A stretch of 64,000 nucleotides of DNA, from the NCBI GenBank assembly GCA_009993605.1, contig JAACTB010000008.1, positions 62,001 to 126,000 on the forward strand, written 5' to 3'. Shown here piece by piece: positions 16,846 through 26,856 of this stretch. Below the pieces are notes generated by a model. It ran no database searches, was not told the DNA's origin, and saw nothing but the letters and a program-made list of their open reading frames with translations. Numbering within the stretch: the stretch's first letter is position 1; each line of letters opens with the position of its first letter. This DNA is from Erythrobacter sp. Lineage in GTDB: Bacteria > Pseudomonadota > Alphaproteobacteria > Sphingomonadales > Sphingomonadaceae. A program made the position numbers and the translations under genes.

Positions 16846-17820
16846 TTAGCCGAGTCCCTTAAGCCAGTCCAAGAGAAGCCGGTTCACCTCCTCGGGCCGT
16901 TCCTGCTGGGTCCAGTGTCCGACTCCGTCGAGAATGTGACCTTCGACCTTTGGTGCGAACATGCGCATCAACGCGACCGGGTCGGTAACCGCGCCGAACA
17001 GGAATGTCGCGGGATCGCGCGTGCCACCGATGAAGAGGCTCGGCTGCTCGATGCGGCGATCCTTGTACCCTTGCAGCCATTCGAAATCGCGCTCGTGATT
17101 GCGATAGCGGTTGAGGGGGCCGCGAAAGCCCGAGGCGCGAAATTCCGCCTCGTAGAAATCGAGATCGTCCTCGGTCAGCCAGGATACCGGCGCGGGATCG
17201 GGGAGACCTTCGAGGAAGGTCGCGCCATAGGGCTTGTCCCAATACTTGCCGGGGGGCACATCGCCGCTGATCGAATACATCATGCGCTGAACGAAATCGC
17301 GCGGGTCCTTCTCCGCTTCCGCCTCGGCGACGCCAGGTTCCTGAAAATACTCCTGGTAGAAGAATTTGCCCTGGCTGGTGAAGTGCTGGTGGAACACCTC
17401 GGTAAAGGGGCGCTGCGGCACGCCCGCGAAGGGCACGGAGAGACCGGCCACGGCGCGGAAATGATCGGGATTGGTCAGCGCCGTGTTCCAGACGATAGGC
17501 GCGCCCCAGTCATGCCCGATCAGGATCGCCGGGCGGTCCGGGCTTAGGGCGGTTTTCAGGCCGACCAGATCGCCGACGATCTTTTCGAGCGCATAATCCT
17601 CGATAGCTTCGGGTTTGTCCGAACCGCCATAGCCGCGCACATCGATCGCACAGGCGGTGTATCCCGCTTGCGCCAAGGGCGTAAGCTGGTGGCGCCAGCT
17701 ATACCAGCTTTCGGGGAAACCGTGAACGAGGATGACGAGCGGCGCGTCCGACGCCGGATCGCCCTCGATCGCACAGCGCAGGCTGATCTCACCGACGTCG
17801 ATGGTTCGCATTTGGGGCAT
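16846..17820 (-). CDS. Alpha/beta hydrolase, epoxide hydrolase-like
   Basis: A 324-residue alpha/beta hydrolase. The oxyanion motif HGFPESWYSWRHQ and nucleophile elbow GHDWGAPIVWN (Asp nucleophile) are those of epoxide hydrolases and related dehalogenases. The catalytic His is in LDGVGHWTQQERPEEVN and the acid is probably Asp in GGTRDPATF. A lid region with YSISGDVPPGKYWDKPYGATFLEG follows the core. The substrate is unknown. The start is ATG 17820; a longer frame adds ten residues. It is transcribed separately from ctaD, which has its own terminator at 17916-17950. Confidence 0.88.
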   Translation of the reverse strand: MPQMRTIDVGEISLRCAIEGDPASDAPLVILVHGFPESWYSWRHQLTPLAQAGYTACAIDVRGYGGSDKPEAIEDYALEKIVGDLVGLKTALSPDRPAILIGHDWGAPIVWNTALTNPDHFRAVAGLSVPFAGVPQRPFTEVFHQHFTSQGKFFYQEYFQEPGVAEAEAEKDPRDFVQRMMYSISGDVPPGKYWDKPYGATFLEGLPDPAPVSWLTEDDLDFYEAEFRASGFRGPLNRYRNHERDFEWLQGYKDRRIEQPSLFIGGTRDPATFLFGAVTDPVALMRMFAPKVEGHILDGVGHWTQQERPEEVNRLLLDWLKGLG

Positions 17821-17915
17821 GGCGCATCCTCTTATCTGACCGGCCTCCACCTTACGCTTGCGTCAAGCGCTATGTCGAGCCGGGAAAGGCCAGTCATTCG
17901 CGAAGCATGTAGCCG

Positions 17916-17950
17916 ATCAAAACAAAACGGCCGGTCCATGGGACCGGCCG
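17916..17950 (-). terminator. Intrinsic terminator of ctaC-ctaD
   Basis: A perfect 10-bp stem CGGCCGGTCC / GGACCGGCCG with a 3-base loop (17928-17950). On the minus strand it is followed by TTTTGTTTTGATC. It lies 37 bases after the ctaD stop and isolates ctaC-ctaD from the genes downstream. Confidence 0.92.
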
Positions 17951-17986
17951 CTAAGTGATGTCTGGAGGCCGAGAGGCCGATCCGGA

Positions 17987-19708
17987 TCAGGCAGGCTCGC
18001 GCTGATCGGCCGGACGGTGATCGTGATAGTCGTGATGCTCTTCGATCACCGGCAAGGTCTCGAACTGGTGGAACGGTGGCGGGCTGGACAGCGTCCATTC
18101 CAGCGTCGTCGCACCCGGACCCCACGGATTGTTGCCCGCCTTCTTGCCCGCCACGAAGGCGTAGACGAGATTGGCGAAGAACAGCAGCATGCTGGCAGCC
18201 ATGATGACATAGCCCCACGAGCTGATCGCGTTCCAGTATTCGTAGGCGGGGGTGTAGTCCGGATAGCGGCGCGGCATCCCCTGCAGGCCGAGGAAGTGCT
18301 GCGGGAAGAAGATCACGTTCACGCCGATGAAGAAGCCCCAGAAATGCGCGTGAGCGAGAAATTCGCTGTGCATCCGGCCGCTCATCTTCGGGAACCAGTA
18401 GTAGAACGCCGCGAACAGCGAGAACACCGCACCCATCGACAGCACGTAGTGGAAGTGGGCGACGACGAAATAAGTGTCGTGGACCACATCGTCGATACCG
18501 CCATTGGCCAGATACACGCCGGTCACACCGCCCACGGTGAACAGGAAGATGAAGCCCATCGCCCAGACCATCGGCGATTTGAACTCGATCGATCCGCCCC
18601 ACATGGTAGCGATCCAGCTGAAGATCTTCACGCCCGTCGGCACCGCGATCACCATGGTCGCCGCGGTGAAATACATCTTCGTGTTCACGTCGAGGCCGAC
18701 CGTATACATGTGGTGCGCCCACACGATGAAGCCGACCACGCCGATCGCGACCATGGCGTAGGCCATGCCGAGATAGCCGAACACCGGCTTGCGGCTGAAG
18801 GTCGCCACGATCTGGCTGACCATGCCGAAGCCCGGCAGGATCATGATGTAGACTTCCGGGTGGCCGAAGAACCAGAACAGGTGCTGGTAGAGCACCGGAT
18901 CGCCGCCGCCCGCCGGATCGAAGAAGGTCGTTCCGAAGTTACGGTCGGTCAGAAGCATGGTGATGGCGGCCGCAAGCACCGGGAGTGCCAGCAGCAGCAG
19001 GAAGGCGGTGACCAGGACCGACCATACGAACAGCGGCATCTTGTGCAGGGTCATGCCCGGCGCGCGCATGTTGAAGATGGTGGTGATGAAATTGGTCGCG
19101 CCCAGGATCGAGCCCGCACCGGCAAGGTGCAGCGCGAAGATCGCGAAATCGACCGCCGGTCCTTGGCTACCCGTCGTGGACAGAGGCGCGTAGACGGTCC
19201 AGCCCGTGCCCGCACCGGGTCCGGTGCCGCCGGGGACAAACATCGAAAACATGAGGCTGAAGAAGCCCACCACGGTCAGCCAGAACGACACGTTGTTCAT
19301 GCGCGGGAAGGCCATGTCCGGTGCGCCGATCATCAGCGGCACGAACCAGTTGCCGAATCCGCCGATCATCGCGGGCATGACCATGAAGAACACCATGATC
19401 AGGCCGTGCGCGGTGATGAACACGTTCCACATATGCAGCGAGGTGTCGAAATCCGACGTCCCGCCCATCAACTGCGCCCAATAGGTCAGATACTGGATAC
19501 CCGGCTCGTGCAGCTCGGCGCGCATGATGCCCGAGATCGCACCGCCGACGATCCCCGCGATGATCGCGAAGATCAGATAGAGCGTGCCGATGTCCTTGTG
19601 GTTGGTGGACATGAACCAGCGCGCGAAGAAACCGGGCGTATGATGCGCGTCATGATCGTGCGCATGATCCTCGGTATGGGCCTGGAAGTGGTCGGCGGTG
19701 GTAGCCAT
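17987..19708 (-). CDS. ctaD: Cytochrome c oxidase subunit I (aa3 type)
   Basis: A 573-residue catalytic subunit with twelve helices. Heme and copper ligands are visible in [22 protein letters not shown] (low-spin heme His), [20 protein letters not shown] (CuB His with the cross-linked Tyr), [13 protein letters not shown] (two CuB histidines), and [17 protein letters not shown] (heme a and a3 histidines). The D-channel entry NNVSFWL and K-channel residues appear intact. It follows ctaC by 64 bp and ends in a strong terminator. The usual downstream genes (ctaB, ctaG, ctaE) are displaced by about 3.3 kb. Confidence 0.98.
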   Translation of the reverse strand: MATTADHFQAHTEDHAHDHDAHHTPGFFARWFMSTNHKDIGTLYLIFAIIAGIVGGAISGIMRAELHEPGIQYLTYWAQLMGGTSDFDTSLHMWNVFITAHGLIMVFFMVMPAMIGGFGNWFVPLMIGAPDMAFPRMNNVSFWLTVVGFFSLMFSMFVPGGTGPGAGTGWTVYAPLSTTGSQGPAVDFAIFALHLAGAGSILGATNFITTIFNMRAPGMTLHKMPLFVWSVLVTAFLLLLALPVLAAAITMLLTDRNFGTTFFDPAGGGDPVLYQHLFWFFGHPEVYIMILPGFGMVSQIVATFSRKPVFGYLGMAYAMVAIGVVGFIVWAHHMYTVGLDVNTKMYFTAATMVIAVPTGVKIFSWIATMWGGSIEFKSPMVWAMGFIFLFTVGGVTGVYLANGGIDDVVHDTYFVVAHFHYVLSMGAVFSLFAAFYYWFPKMSGRMHSEFLAHAHFWGFFIGVNVIFFPQHFLGLQGMPRRYPDYTPAYEYWNAISSWGYVIMAASMLLFFANLVYAFVAGKKAGNNPWGPGATTLEWTLSSPPPFHQFETLPVIEEHHDYHDHRPADQREPA

Positions 19709-19772
19709 GGTCTGCTGTTCCTAGCGCTCGATAAGTCGTCTGTTTCGTTCGTTCGGTATCGGGCCGACTATA

Positions 19773-20894
19773 TCACGTCGTCGGCGACGTGTCTTCGGTC
19801 GGCGGAGCACCTGCGCCTGGCGCACCGGGCACCGCGCTCTCGGGGCCCTGGAGCGGCGCCAGTTCCGGCTCCGCTTCCTCGGCGTCGCCGAACGTGCCGC
19901 CCTGCGCGAGCACCCAGGCGCGCCACTGTTCGACCGGCAATGCTTCGATCGCGATCGGCATATAGGCATGGCGCGCACCGCACAATTCGGAACACTGGCC
20001 GTAATAGACGCCCGGCTCGTCGATCGTCAGCAGGCGCTCGTTCAGGCGCCCCGGAATCGCGTCGATCTTGAACCACAGGCTGGGCACCGCGAAGCTGTGG
20101 ATCACGTCCGCGCCGGTGGTCTGCAAGCGGATCGGCACGCCAACCGGGAGCACGAGGCGATTGTCGACCGCCAGCTGCGCCGGCTCGCCATCGGCCACGG
20201 CCTGCGCCTCGTCCTTCATGTTCGAGATGATTTCGAACCCGCCATTGTCGGGATAGGTGTAACCCCAATACCACTGATATCCGGTCGCCTTGACGGTGAC
20301 GGCATCTTCCGGCGGCGTTTCGTACTGACGCGCCAGCAGCGAGATCGAGGGAATCGCGATCCCGACCAGGATCAGCACGGGGATCAGGGTCCATGCGACT
20401 TCAAGGCCGGTATTGTGCGTCGTCTTCGAGGGAGTCGGATTGGCGCGGCGATTGAACCGCACGGCCACCCAGACGAGCAAAGCGAGCACGAACACGCTGA
20501 TCGCGACCATCACCCAGAACAGGCCGAAATGGAGATTGCGCGCGAACTTGCCGATTTCCGAATGCTGGTCCTGCACGTCGTAGCCGCCATTGACCGGCAT
20601 GCCCTTGCCCGCGGTCGGCGCCATGGGCGTATAGCTGCTGGAGGGATCGACCACCGCATCGGGATCGGCCACATCGGCGGCCTCGTCGGCGGGAACCTGC
20701 TCCAGCGCGGCGGACGGCGTGACGGCGGGTGCCGGCGCGACCAGATCATCGGGCTGCAACGTCGTTTCCGATTGCGCCTGCGCCGGACCCGCCGCGAGGA
20801 GGGCCGCCGCGAATGCGAGCGCCAGCAGAACGGCAAGGCCCGCGATGATGCGGGTGAGGCCGTGACGGGGTGCGGTAGAATTAAGGATCGACAT
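19773..20894 (-). CDS. ctaC: Cytochrome c oxidase subunit II
   Basis: A 373-residue subunit II. It has an N-terminal signal sequence (GLAVLLALAFAAALLAAGPAQAQ), an acidic Pro/Ala linker, two helices (FGLFWVMVAISVFVLALLVWVAV and AWTLIPVLILVGIAIPSISLL), then the CuA domain with HSFAVPSLWFK and CSELCGARHAYM, which carries all CuA ligands. Trp-rich YQWYWGYTYPD is the electron entry region. A Pro/Ala-rich C-terminal tail of about 30 residues is added. ATG 20894 (MSILNSTAPRHG) is chosen; the upstream frame has no signal. First gene of ctaC-ctaD. Confidence 0.97.
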   Translation of the reverse strand: MSILNSTAPRHGLTRIIAGLAVLLALAFAAALLAAGPAQAQSETTLQPDDLVAPAPAVTPSAALEQVPADEAADVADPDAVVDPSSSYTPMAPTAGKGMPVNGGYDVQDQHSEIGKFARNLHFGLFWVMVAISVFVLALLVWVAVRFNRRANPTPSKTTHNTGLEVAWTLIPVLILVGIAIPSISLLARQYETPPEDAVTVKATGYQWYWGYTYPDNGGFEIISNMKDEAQAVADGEPAQLAVDNRLVLPVGVPIRLQTTGADVIHSFAVPSLWFKIDAIPGRLNERLLTIDEPGVYYGQCSELCGARHAYMPIAIEALPVEQWRAWVLAQGGTFGDAEEAEPELAPLQGPESAVPGAPGAGAPPTEDTSPTT

Positions 20895-21008
20895 GCTGTT
20901 CCGCTTCGCTGGGCGGGCGCCCCGTGCGCGACAGGCGGGCTCCCGTGATCGAAAAACGTCCCGGGCAGCGCAGTGACGCCCTGCATCCACGGGTCGGTTC
21001 GAACCGGC

Positions 21009-21036
21009 CTATAAGCGCGCTTTTCGCCAGCCTCAA
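21009..21036 (-). promoter_or_regulatory. Candidate sigma-70-type promoter of ctaC
   Basis: On the minus strand TTGAGG (21031-21036) and TTATAG (21009-21014) are separated by 16 bases, about 115 bases before the ctaC start. Both hexamers are close to consensus in a GC-rich context. Confidence 0.5.
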
Positions 21037-21125
21037 GCGCGCGGGGAAAAAAATCCGTCTTACATGACAACCAATCCCAGAGGGCTCTTGCAGAAGCGGG
21101 CGCGACAGGCTTTGAACGCGCGCCT

Positions 21126-21716
21126 ATGAACGAACCGATGACCGACGAAACCCTGCTCGCCGAATTTCGCGCCAGCGAAGCCCTGCTCGAAGGGCATTTC
21201 CTGCTCTCCTCGGGGCGGCATTCCGCGCATTACCTCCAATGCGCGCGCGTCCTCATGGATGCGGAACGTGCCGGAAGGCTGGCCCGCGCCTTGGTCCAGC
21301 GCCTGCCGCGCGACCTGCGCAGCCGGATCGATATCGTCGTCAGCCCGGCGATGGGCGGGCTGATCATCGGGCACGAGGTCGGCCGGGCGCTGCAAAAGGA
21401 TGCAATCTTTCTCGAACGACCGGATGGCGTCTTCCATCTGCGGCGCGGCTTTCGCCTGGAAGAGGGTCAGAAGGTCCTGATGGTCGAGGATGTCGTGACG
21501 ACCGGCCTCTCCAGCCGCGAGGCGATCGCAGCGGTGGCACGCGAGGGCGGCGAGGTGATCGCGGAAGCGGCGCTGGTCGACCGCAGCAACGGCTCCGTCG
21601 ATCTGGGCGTGCCCTTCTATCCGCTTCTCGACATCAACTTCCCGACCTACGCAGAGGACGAAGTGCCCCCCGAACTCGCCGCCATTCCCGTGACCAAGCC
21701 CGGCAGCCGCGCCTGA
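21126..21716 (+). CDS. pyrE: Orotate phosphoribosyltransferase
   Basis: A 196-residue enzyme making orotidine monophosphate from orotate and PRPP. The PRPP motif is VLMVEDVVTTGLSSREA, with SSGRHSAHYLQCARVLMD near the N-terminus, typical of alphaproteobacterial PyrE. It begins the long plus-strand operon, one base before the pdxJ ATG. An ATG four codons further in is also possible. Confidence 0.95.
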   Translation: MNEPMTDETLLAEFRASEALLEGHFLLSSGRHSAHYLQCARVLMDAERAGRLARALVQRLPRDLRSRIDIVVSPAMGGLIIGHEVGRALQKDAIFLERPDGVFHLRRGFRLEEGQKVLMVEDVVTTGLSSREAIAAVAREGGEVIAEAALVDRSNGSVDLGVPFYPLLDINFPTYAEDEVPPELAAIPVTKPGSRA

Positions 21717-21717
21717 T

Positions 21718-22470
21718 ATGGACGCAGCGCATCGCTCCCCCCTGCGTCTGGGCGTCAACATCGACCACGTCGCCACCATCCGCAATGCGCGCGGGGGGGA
21801 CCATCCCGATCCCGTGCGCGCGGCGGAGATCGTGGCGCGGGTCGGGGGTGACGGGATCACCGCCCATCTGCGCGAGGATCGGCGCCACATCCGCGATGCG
21901 GATCTGAAACGTATTCAGGACGCGACCGACCTCCCCCTCAATCTCGAAATGGCCGCCACCGACGAGATGCTGGCGATCGCCCTCGCCCATTCCCCTCACG
22001 CCGCCTGCATCGTCCCCGAAAAACGCGAGGAGCGCACCACCGAGGGCGGGCTGGACGCGGCGGGCCTGCACAACACCCTCGCCCCCATCGTCGATCGCCT
22101 GCGCGAAGCCGACATCCGCGTCTCGCTGTTCATCGAGGCGCAGGAGCGCCAGCTGGATGCCGCTTTGCGTCTCGGCGTGCCGGTCGTCGAATTCCACACC
22201 GGCGAATACGCCCACGCGTTCGAATCCGGTGATCAGGAGCGCACTTCGCACGAGTTGAAGCGGATCGCGGACATGGCCGCGCTCGCCGCCAAGAACGGGA
22301 TCGAGCCCCATGCCGGGCACGGCCTGACTTACGAGAACGTCCAGCCGATCGCCGCCATCCCGCAACTGGCGGAGCTGAATATCGGGCATTATCTGGTCGG
22401 CGAGGCGGTCTTCGTCGGGCTGGAGCAGGCGGTCCGCCATATGCGCGAACTGATGGACGAGGCGCGGTGA
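21718..22470 (+). CDS. pdxJ: Pyridoxine 5'-phosphate synthase
   Basis: A 250-residue TIM-barrel enzyme that condenses 3-amino-1-phosphohydroxyacetone with deoxyxylulose phosphate in vitamin B6 synthesis. Family phrases are [54 protein letters not shown] and [15 protein letters not shown]. Together they cover the known active-site His and Glu residues. It starts one base after the pyrE stop and shares a base with the next gene. Confidence 0.97.
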   Translation: MDAAHRSPLRLGVNIDHVATIRNARGGDHPDPVRAAEIVARVGGDGITAHLREDRRHIRDADLKRIQDATDLPLNLEMAATDEMLAIALAHSPHAACIVPEKREERTTEGGLDAAGLHNTLAPIVDRLREADIRVSLFIEAQERQLDAALRLGVPVVEFHTGEYAHAFESGDQERTSHELKRIADMAALAAKNGIEPHAGHGLTYENVQPIAAIPQLAELNIGHYLVGEAVFVGLEQAVRHMRELMDEAR

Positions 22471-22739
22471 TGGCGGCGCACCCATCCTCGCGCGACAACC
22501 TTCTGGCGCTGGCCGCGGCGGTGCCCTTCCTGCTGAGCCTTGCGCTGCTCGGCTTCGCGATAAGTCGCCAGACCTTCCTCGCCTTCGCGATCGGCTGGCC
22601 GCTGTTCCAGATCTTCGGTTACGGCGGTTCGCTCAGCCTCGCGAAGGGCGCAATCGACCATCCGCTCGTCAAGACGCAGATCGTCCTGCACTGGATGATG
22701 CTGGCGCTCGTCATCGCCATTCTGGTGGGTGCCGCATGA
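22470..22739 (+). CDS. Small membrane protein between pdxJ and acpS
   Basis: An 89-residue protein with two or three hydrophobic helices ([62 protein letters not shown]). No family is recognised. The ATG lies in TGATG overlap with pdxJ and its last four bases overlap the acpS ATG, so it is translated with both. Small membrane proteins at this position are seen in related genomes, but I know of no function. Confidence 0.75.
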   Translation: MAAHPSSRDNLLALAAAVPFLLSLALLGFAISRQTFLAFAIGWPLFQIFGYGGSLSLAKGAIDHPLVKTQIVLHWMMLALVIAILVGAA

Positions 22740-23137
22740 TCATCGGCCTCGGCTCCGACCTCTGCAATATCGAGCGAATCCAAGCCTCTCTCGATCGTTT
22801 CGGCGAACGCTTCGAAAACCGCGTCTTCACCGATGTCGAACGCGCCAAGGCGAAGAAGCGCCCCTTCACCATCGCCGGCACCTACGCCAAGCGGTTCGCC
22901 GCCAAGGAAGCGTTTTCGAAGGCAGTCGGCACGGGTTTCCGGCGCGGCGTGTTCATGAAGGATATCGGCGTCGTCAACGCCCCCTCGGGCGCGCCGACGC
23001 TCGCGCTGACAGGCGGCGCGGCGAAGCGGCTTGCGGAAATGGTTCCTCCCGGCCATGAGGCGCATATTCATCTCACCCTCACCGACGATCACCCATGGGC
23101 CCAGGCCTTCGTGATCATCGAGGCTTCCCCAGCATGA
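22736..23137 (+). CDS. acpS: Holo-[acyl-carrier-protein] synthase
   Basis: A 133-residue phosphopantetheinyl transferase that activates acyl carrier protein. The conserved motifs [12 protein letters not shown] and [14 protein letters not shown], with metal-binding Asp and Glu, are intact. It overlaps its upstream neighbour by four bases (ATGA) and lepB by four. Confidence 0.96.
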   Translation: MIIGLGSDLCNIERIQASLDRFGERFENRVFTDVERAKAKKRPFTIAGTYAKRFAAKEAFSKAVGTGFRRGVFMKDIGVVNAPSGAPTLALTGGAAKRLAEMVPPGHEAHIHLTLTDDHPWAQAFVIIEASPA

Positions 23138-24024
23138 GTAGCTCCCCCGCCGTGACCAAACGCGCTCCCAAGACATCCGAGGCCGGCAAAGACGACGTCA
23201 ACTGGCTCGCGGAACTGCGCGGCCTCTTCTTCATGCTGCTGGCCGTTTTCACCTTCCACAGCCTGGTGGCGAAGCCGTTCTACATCCCGTCCGAATCGAT
23301 GATGCCGAACCTATTGGTCGGCGACCGTCTGATCGTCAGCAAATACCCCTATGGCTGGAACTGGTCCTCGATCAGCTTCCACCTCGCCCCGCGCGGCGAC
23401 TGGCGCATCTTCGGCTCCACCCCGGAATATGGCGACATCGTGATCCCCGTCCACCCCGAGCGGGACGAGGATTACATCAAGCGCGTGGTCGCGCGCCCGG
23501 GCGATCGGTTCGAGGTGAGGAACGGGCAGATCATCCTCAACGGCAAGCCCGTCCCGCAGGTCGTCGAACCGCCGGTCGATATCCCGATCGATCTCAATTC
23601 GACCTGCAACGACTATCCCGAGATGAAGACCACACTGCCTTCGGGCAAGCGGGTGTGCGAAATGCCGATCCTGCGCGAGACTTTGCCGAACGGGGCGACC
23701 TATCGCATCATCGACCATCTCGATCAGGGGCTCGACAACTATCCCGAGATCACGATCCCCGAAGGCCATGTCTTCGTGATGGGCGACAATCGCGACCATT
23801 CGGCGGACAGCCGGGCGAGCATCGACGCGCTGGGTCTTGGCGGGCCGATCCCGCTGGAGAATATCGGCGGGCGCGCGGAATTCATCACCTTCTCGCTCGA
23901 CGGGACGACGAACTGGAATCCGATCAGTTGGTTCACCTCGCTGCGCGAAGGCCGTGCCTTCACGACCCTGCGCCCTCCCCTGGTCGCTGCGCCTGCGGGC
24001 CAAAGCGCGCCCCCGCGCGACTGA
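23134..24024 (+). CDS. lepB: Signal peptidase I
   Basis: A 296-residue leader peptidase. One membrane helix ([22 protein letters not shown]) precedes the catalytic Ser in [16 protein letters not shown]; the general-base Lys is in [14 protein letters not shown]. The later box is [14 protein letters not shown]. It cleaves signal peptides at the outer face of the inner membrane. The pdxJ-acpS-lepB order is common in alphaproteobacteria, often followed by rnc and era; here an AI-2E permease follows instead. Confidence 0.97.
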   Translation: MSSSPAVTKRAPKTSEAGKDDVNWLAELRGLFFMLLAVFTFHSLVAKPFYIPSESMMPNLLVGDRLIVSKYPYGWNWSSISFHLAPRGDWRIFGSTPEYGDIVIPVHPERDEDYIKRVVARPGDRFEVRNGQIILNGKPVPQVVEPPVDIPIDLNSTCNDYPEMKTTLPSGKRVCEMPILRETLPNGATYRIIDHLDQGLDNYPEITIPEGHVFVMGDNRDHSADSRASIDALGLGGPIPLENIGGRAEFITFSLDGTTNWNPISWFTSLREGRAFTTLRPPLVAAPAGQSAPPRD

Positions 24025-24027
24025 TCC

Positions 24028-25161
24028 GTGAGCGATAGCGACGCCTCGGGTCGGGATGGAACCCAAGACGGTTCCGACGCCATCGGCACCAGCCCGTCAC
24101 GCATCAGCGATCCGCGCATCCGCGAAGAGGTGACTCGCGCCTTCGTCTGGGTCGGCGTGATCGGCCTCGTCGTCCTTGCGCTCTATATCTCGCGATCGCT
24201 TCTCGTCGTGTTCGGAGCGCTCGTCTTCGCCGCGATGATCGACGGCGGTGCGCGGCTGCTGGGCCGCATCCTGCCGATCGCGCGCGGCTGGCGCGTGGCG
24301 CTGGTGCTGGTGTCCCTGACGCTCTTCTTCATCTGGCTGGCCTATTTCGCGGGCGCCACGATTTCCGAAGAGGCCGCCATGTTCCCCGAGCTGATCCAGC
24401 GACAGATCGCGGATCTGCTGGAATGGGCGCAGGCGCAGGGCATCCAGATCGACCAGAGCCAGCTGCAGAACTATGCCGGCAGCATCAGTAGCGGCATCGG
24501 TACGCTGACCAGCGCGCTGAGCGGCATTCTCGGCGGCGTGACGACGGTGGTGCTGATCCTCATCATCGGCATCTACGTGGCGGTGGAGCCCAAGCTCTAC
24601 GAACGCGGGGTCGCCTGGATGCTTCCGCGCGAACATCGCGAATCCTTCCAGATCACGGTGGCACGCATGGCCCATACGCTGCGCCGCCTGATGGCAGGAC
24701 GGTTGCTCGGCATGTTCGTCGAAGGGTTGTTCACCTACATCATGCTGGCCTGGGTCGCGCCCTTGGTCGGGATCGGGGCGGTGCCGATGGCATCCCTGCT
24801 CGCCATCCTGACCGGCCTACTCGCCTTCGTCCCCAATCTCGGCGCGATCGTGTCGGGTGTGCTGATGGCCCTGGTCGGCTTTTCCGGCGGGATGGAGATG
24901 GGGATCTACACCATCGCGGTCTATTTCTTCATTCAGAATTTCGACGGTTATGTCGTCATCCCGATGATCGCGAAGAAGACCGTTGATCTTGCACCTGCAC
25001 TGGTGCTCGCCTCGCAATTGGTCATGGGCGTGCTGTTCGGCATCATCGGCATCTTCCTCGCCGATCCGCTGCTTGCCATGGTGAAGGTTGCGCTGGAGCG
25101 GAGGGCGGAAGAAAACGAGGCCCGCGCGGGCTCAACAGAGGTTTCCAAGAGTGGCGCGTAA
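24028..25161 (+). CDS. AI-2E/PerM family permease
   Basis: A 377-residue inner-membrane protein of the AI-2E transporter family. It has about eight helices arranged as two at the N-terminus (VGVIGLVVLALYI, VVFGALVFAAMIDGG), one after, and a block near the C-terminus. The family phrase LTGLLAFVPNLGAIVSGVLMALVGF and the final FGIIGIFLADPLLAMVKVAL are clear. Transported molecule unknown; family members export signals, Na+ or small molecules. The start is GTG 24028, three bases after the lepB stop. Confidence 0.9.
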   Translation: MSDSDASGRDGTQDGSDAIGTSPSRISDPRIREEVTRAFVWVGVIGLVVLALYISRSLLVVFGALVFAAMIDGGARLLGRILPIARGWRVALVLVSLTLFFIWLAYFAGATISEEAAMFPELIQRQIADLLEWAQAQGIQIDQSQLQNYAGSISSGIGTLTSALSGILGGVTTVVLILIIGIYVAVEPKLYERGVAWMLPREHRESFQITVARMAHTLRRLMAGRLLGMFVEGLFTYIMLAWVAPLVGIGAVPMASLLAILTGLLAFVPNLGAIVSGVLMALVGFSGGMEMGIYTIAVYFFIQNFDGYVVIPMIAKKTVDLAPALVLASQLVMGVLFGIIGIFLADPLLAMVKVALERRAEENEARAGSTEVSKSGA

Positions 25162-26389
25162 GTTCCTGTATGTCATCGCCGTCCTGATTGTGCTGGTGAT
25201 CCTCGGCGCGATCGCGCTCTCGATATGGTCGCGGCAGGCGACCGAAATCGCCTTCGTCCCGCGCGGCGAGTTCGTGGAGCAGGAACCGCTCGCCGAAAAC
25301 GCCTATCAGGACCCGGCGATGTGGTATTCGCGCCCCGGTCTCGGCACGGACGATCCCGCGCGCTATCAACCCGCCCTCGCGCCGGAGCCGGAAAATTCGG
25401 CGAGCGAAACGCCTTCTCCGCAGGCGCCCGCCGCCGAACGCGGCCTCGGCACGTCAGCTCCGGTGCTGGAGCCCGAGACCAGCCGCCGGGCCAATCCGGT
25501 CGAGGCGGAGGACATCCCCGATTTCGCAGTCTTCTTCGTTCCGCCCACCAGCTATATCCAGGCCGGGGGCGATTGGAACGCCTCGCTCGACGACGGGCTG
25601 ACCGACACCCGCGCGCGCCTGTTCCTGCGCGGCATGGCGAGCGCGTTCAATCGCGCCGACGAGATCTGGGCGCCGCGCTATCGCCAGGCAGCGGTCGGCG
25701 CGTTCCTGACCGACCGGCCCGAAGCGGTGCTGGCGATCGACGCGGCCTATGCCGATGTGCGCGATGCCTTTCGCTATTTCCTCGACAGCGTCGATCCCGA
25801 AAAGCCCATCGTCCTTGCAGGGCACAGCCAGGGTTCGCTCCACGTCCTGCGCCTGCTGATGGACGAAGTGCGCGGCACGCCCGCCGCCGACCGGATCGCC
25901 GCCGTCTATGCGCCCGGATGGCCGATCTCGGTCGATCACGATCTGCCCGAACTGCCCTTTCCCGCCTGCGCCGCCTCGGGCCAGATGCAATGCATCCTGT
26001 CGTGGTCGAGCTTTGCCGATGGGGGCGATCCCGATTTCATCATGCGCCGCTATTCGACGACGCCCGGTTTCGACGGCCAGCCGCGCGGCGAAGGCCCGAT
26101 CCTGTGCGTCAATCCGTTGACGGGCGGCACGGGCGGATCGGCCCCCGCATCGCGCAATCTCGGCACGCTGGTGCCGGACGAGACGATGACGCGCGCCGAT
26201 CTGGTCCCCGCGGCCGTACCGGCGCGCTGCGACGAGCGCGGCCTGCTCCTGATCGGCGATCCGCCGCGCATGGGCGAAGGCGTGCTGCCGGGCGACAATT
26301 ACCACGTCTACGACATCCCGCTGTTTTGGGCGAATGTGCAGCAGGACGTGGTGGAACGGGTGCGAGCATGGACCGGCCAGCGCTCGTAA
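25151..26389 (+). CDS. DUF3089 family protein (alpha/beta hydrolase-like)
   Basis: A 412-residue protein with an N-terminal membrane anchor (KFLYVIAVLIVLVILGAIALSI), a Pro/Ala-rich stretch and a DUF3089 domain. The domain has the nucleophile-elbow sequence VLAGHSQGSLHVLRLL and a late DNYHVYDIPLFWANVQQDVVERV, like many lipase-type folds. The substrate is unknown; a periplasmic esterase-like role is inferred. The start is GTG 25151, overlapping the permease stop; in-frame sequence upstream does not look like protein. Its end overlaps ruvX by 22 bases. Confidence 0.8.
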   Translation: MARKFLYVIAVLIVLVILGAIALSIWSRQATEIAFVPRGEFVEQEPLAENAYQDPAMWYSRPGLGTDDPARYQPALAPEPENSASETPSPQAPAAERGLGTSAPVLEPETSRRANPVEAEDIPDFAVFFVPPTSYIQAGGDWNASLDDGLTDTRARLFLRGMASAFNRADEIWAPRYRQAAVGAFLTDRPEAVLAIDAAYADVRDAFRYFLDSVDPEKPIVLAGHSQGSLHVLRLLMDEVRGTPAADRIAAVYAPGWPISVDHDLPELPFPACAASGQMQCILSWSSFADGGDPDFIMRRYSTTPGFDGQPRGEGPILCVNPLTGGTGGSAPASRNLGTLVPDETMTRADLVPAAVPARCDERGLLLIGDPPRMGEGVLPGDNYHVYDIPLFWANVQQDVVERVRAWTGQRS

Positions 26390-26853
26390 CCGATTTCGCG
26401 CGCGATTTCGGCAATGCGCTGCCCGATGGCGGCACTTTGCTGGGCCTCGATCTCGGGACCAAGACCGTCGGGATCGCCACCTGCGATGCGGGCTGGCGCT
26501 ATGCGACGCCGGGCAAGACCCTCCCCCGCGGCAAGTTCACCAAGGATTGCGGCAAGCTGCGCGAGATCGTCGCCGAGCGTTCCGTGACCGGTATCGTGAT
26601 CGGATTGCCGCGCAATATGGACGGCAGCGAAGGCCCCCGCGCCCAGGCGAGCCGCGCCTATGCGAAGAATCTGGCGGCGGCGCTCGAACTACCGGTGCTG
26701 CTGTGGGACGAACGCTGGTCCACCGCCAGCGCCGAAGCCGCCCTGATCGGTCAGGATATGAGCCGCGCCAAGCGCGCGACGCGGATCGACAGCCATGCAG
26801 CGGCGGTCATCCTGCAAGGCGCGATCGATAGCCTGGCGGGCAGCGCGTTCTGA
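26368..26853 (+). CDS. ruvX: Holliday junction resolvase-like RuvX/YqgF
   Basis: A 161-residue RNase H-fold protein. LLGLDLGTKTVGIATCD contains the first catalytic Asp, VTGIVIGLPRNMDGSEG the Glu region and DSHAAAVILQGAID the final Asp. The family processes the 5' end of 16S rRNA precursor. The ATG is inside the end of the DUF3089 gene and is the last gene of the pyrE operon. Three bases separate its stop from the convergent stop at 26857. Confidence 0.93.
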   Translation: MDRPALVTDFARDFGNALPDGGTLLGLDLGTKTVGIATCDAGWRYATPGKTLPRGKFTKDCGKLREIVAERSVTGIVIGLPRNMDGSEGPRAQASRAYAKNLAAALELPVLLWDERWSTASAEAALIGQDMSRAKRATRIDSHAAAVILQGAIDSLAGSAF

Positions 26854-26856
26854 CGC

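Noticed and set aside
17858-20071. A 737-codon open frame on the plus strand opposite ctaD and ctaC
   Set aside because: It is antisense to ctaD, whose heme and copper ligands are complete, and its own translation is Arg/His/Asp-rich without any motif, as expected for a GC-rich shadow frame.
25225-26367. A frame joined to ruvX that could make it 542 residues long
   Set aside because: That part lies in another frame of DUF3089, and the RuvX family begins at ATG 26368.
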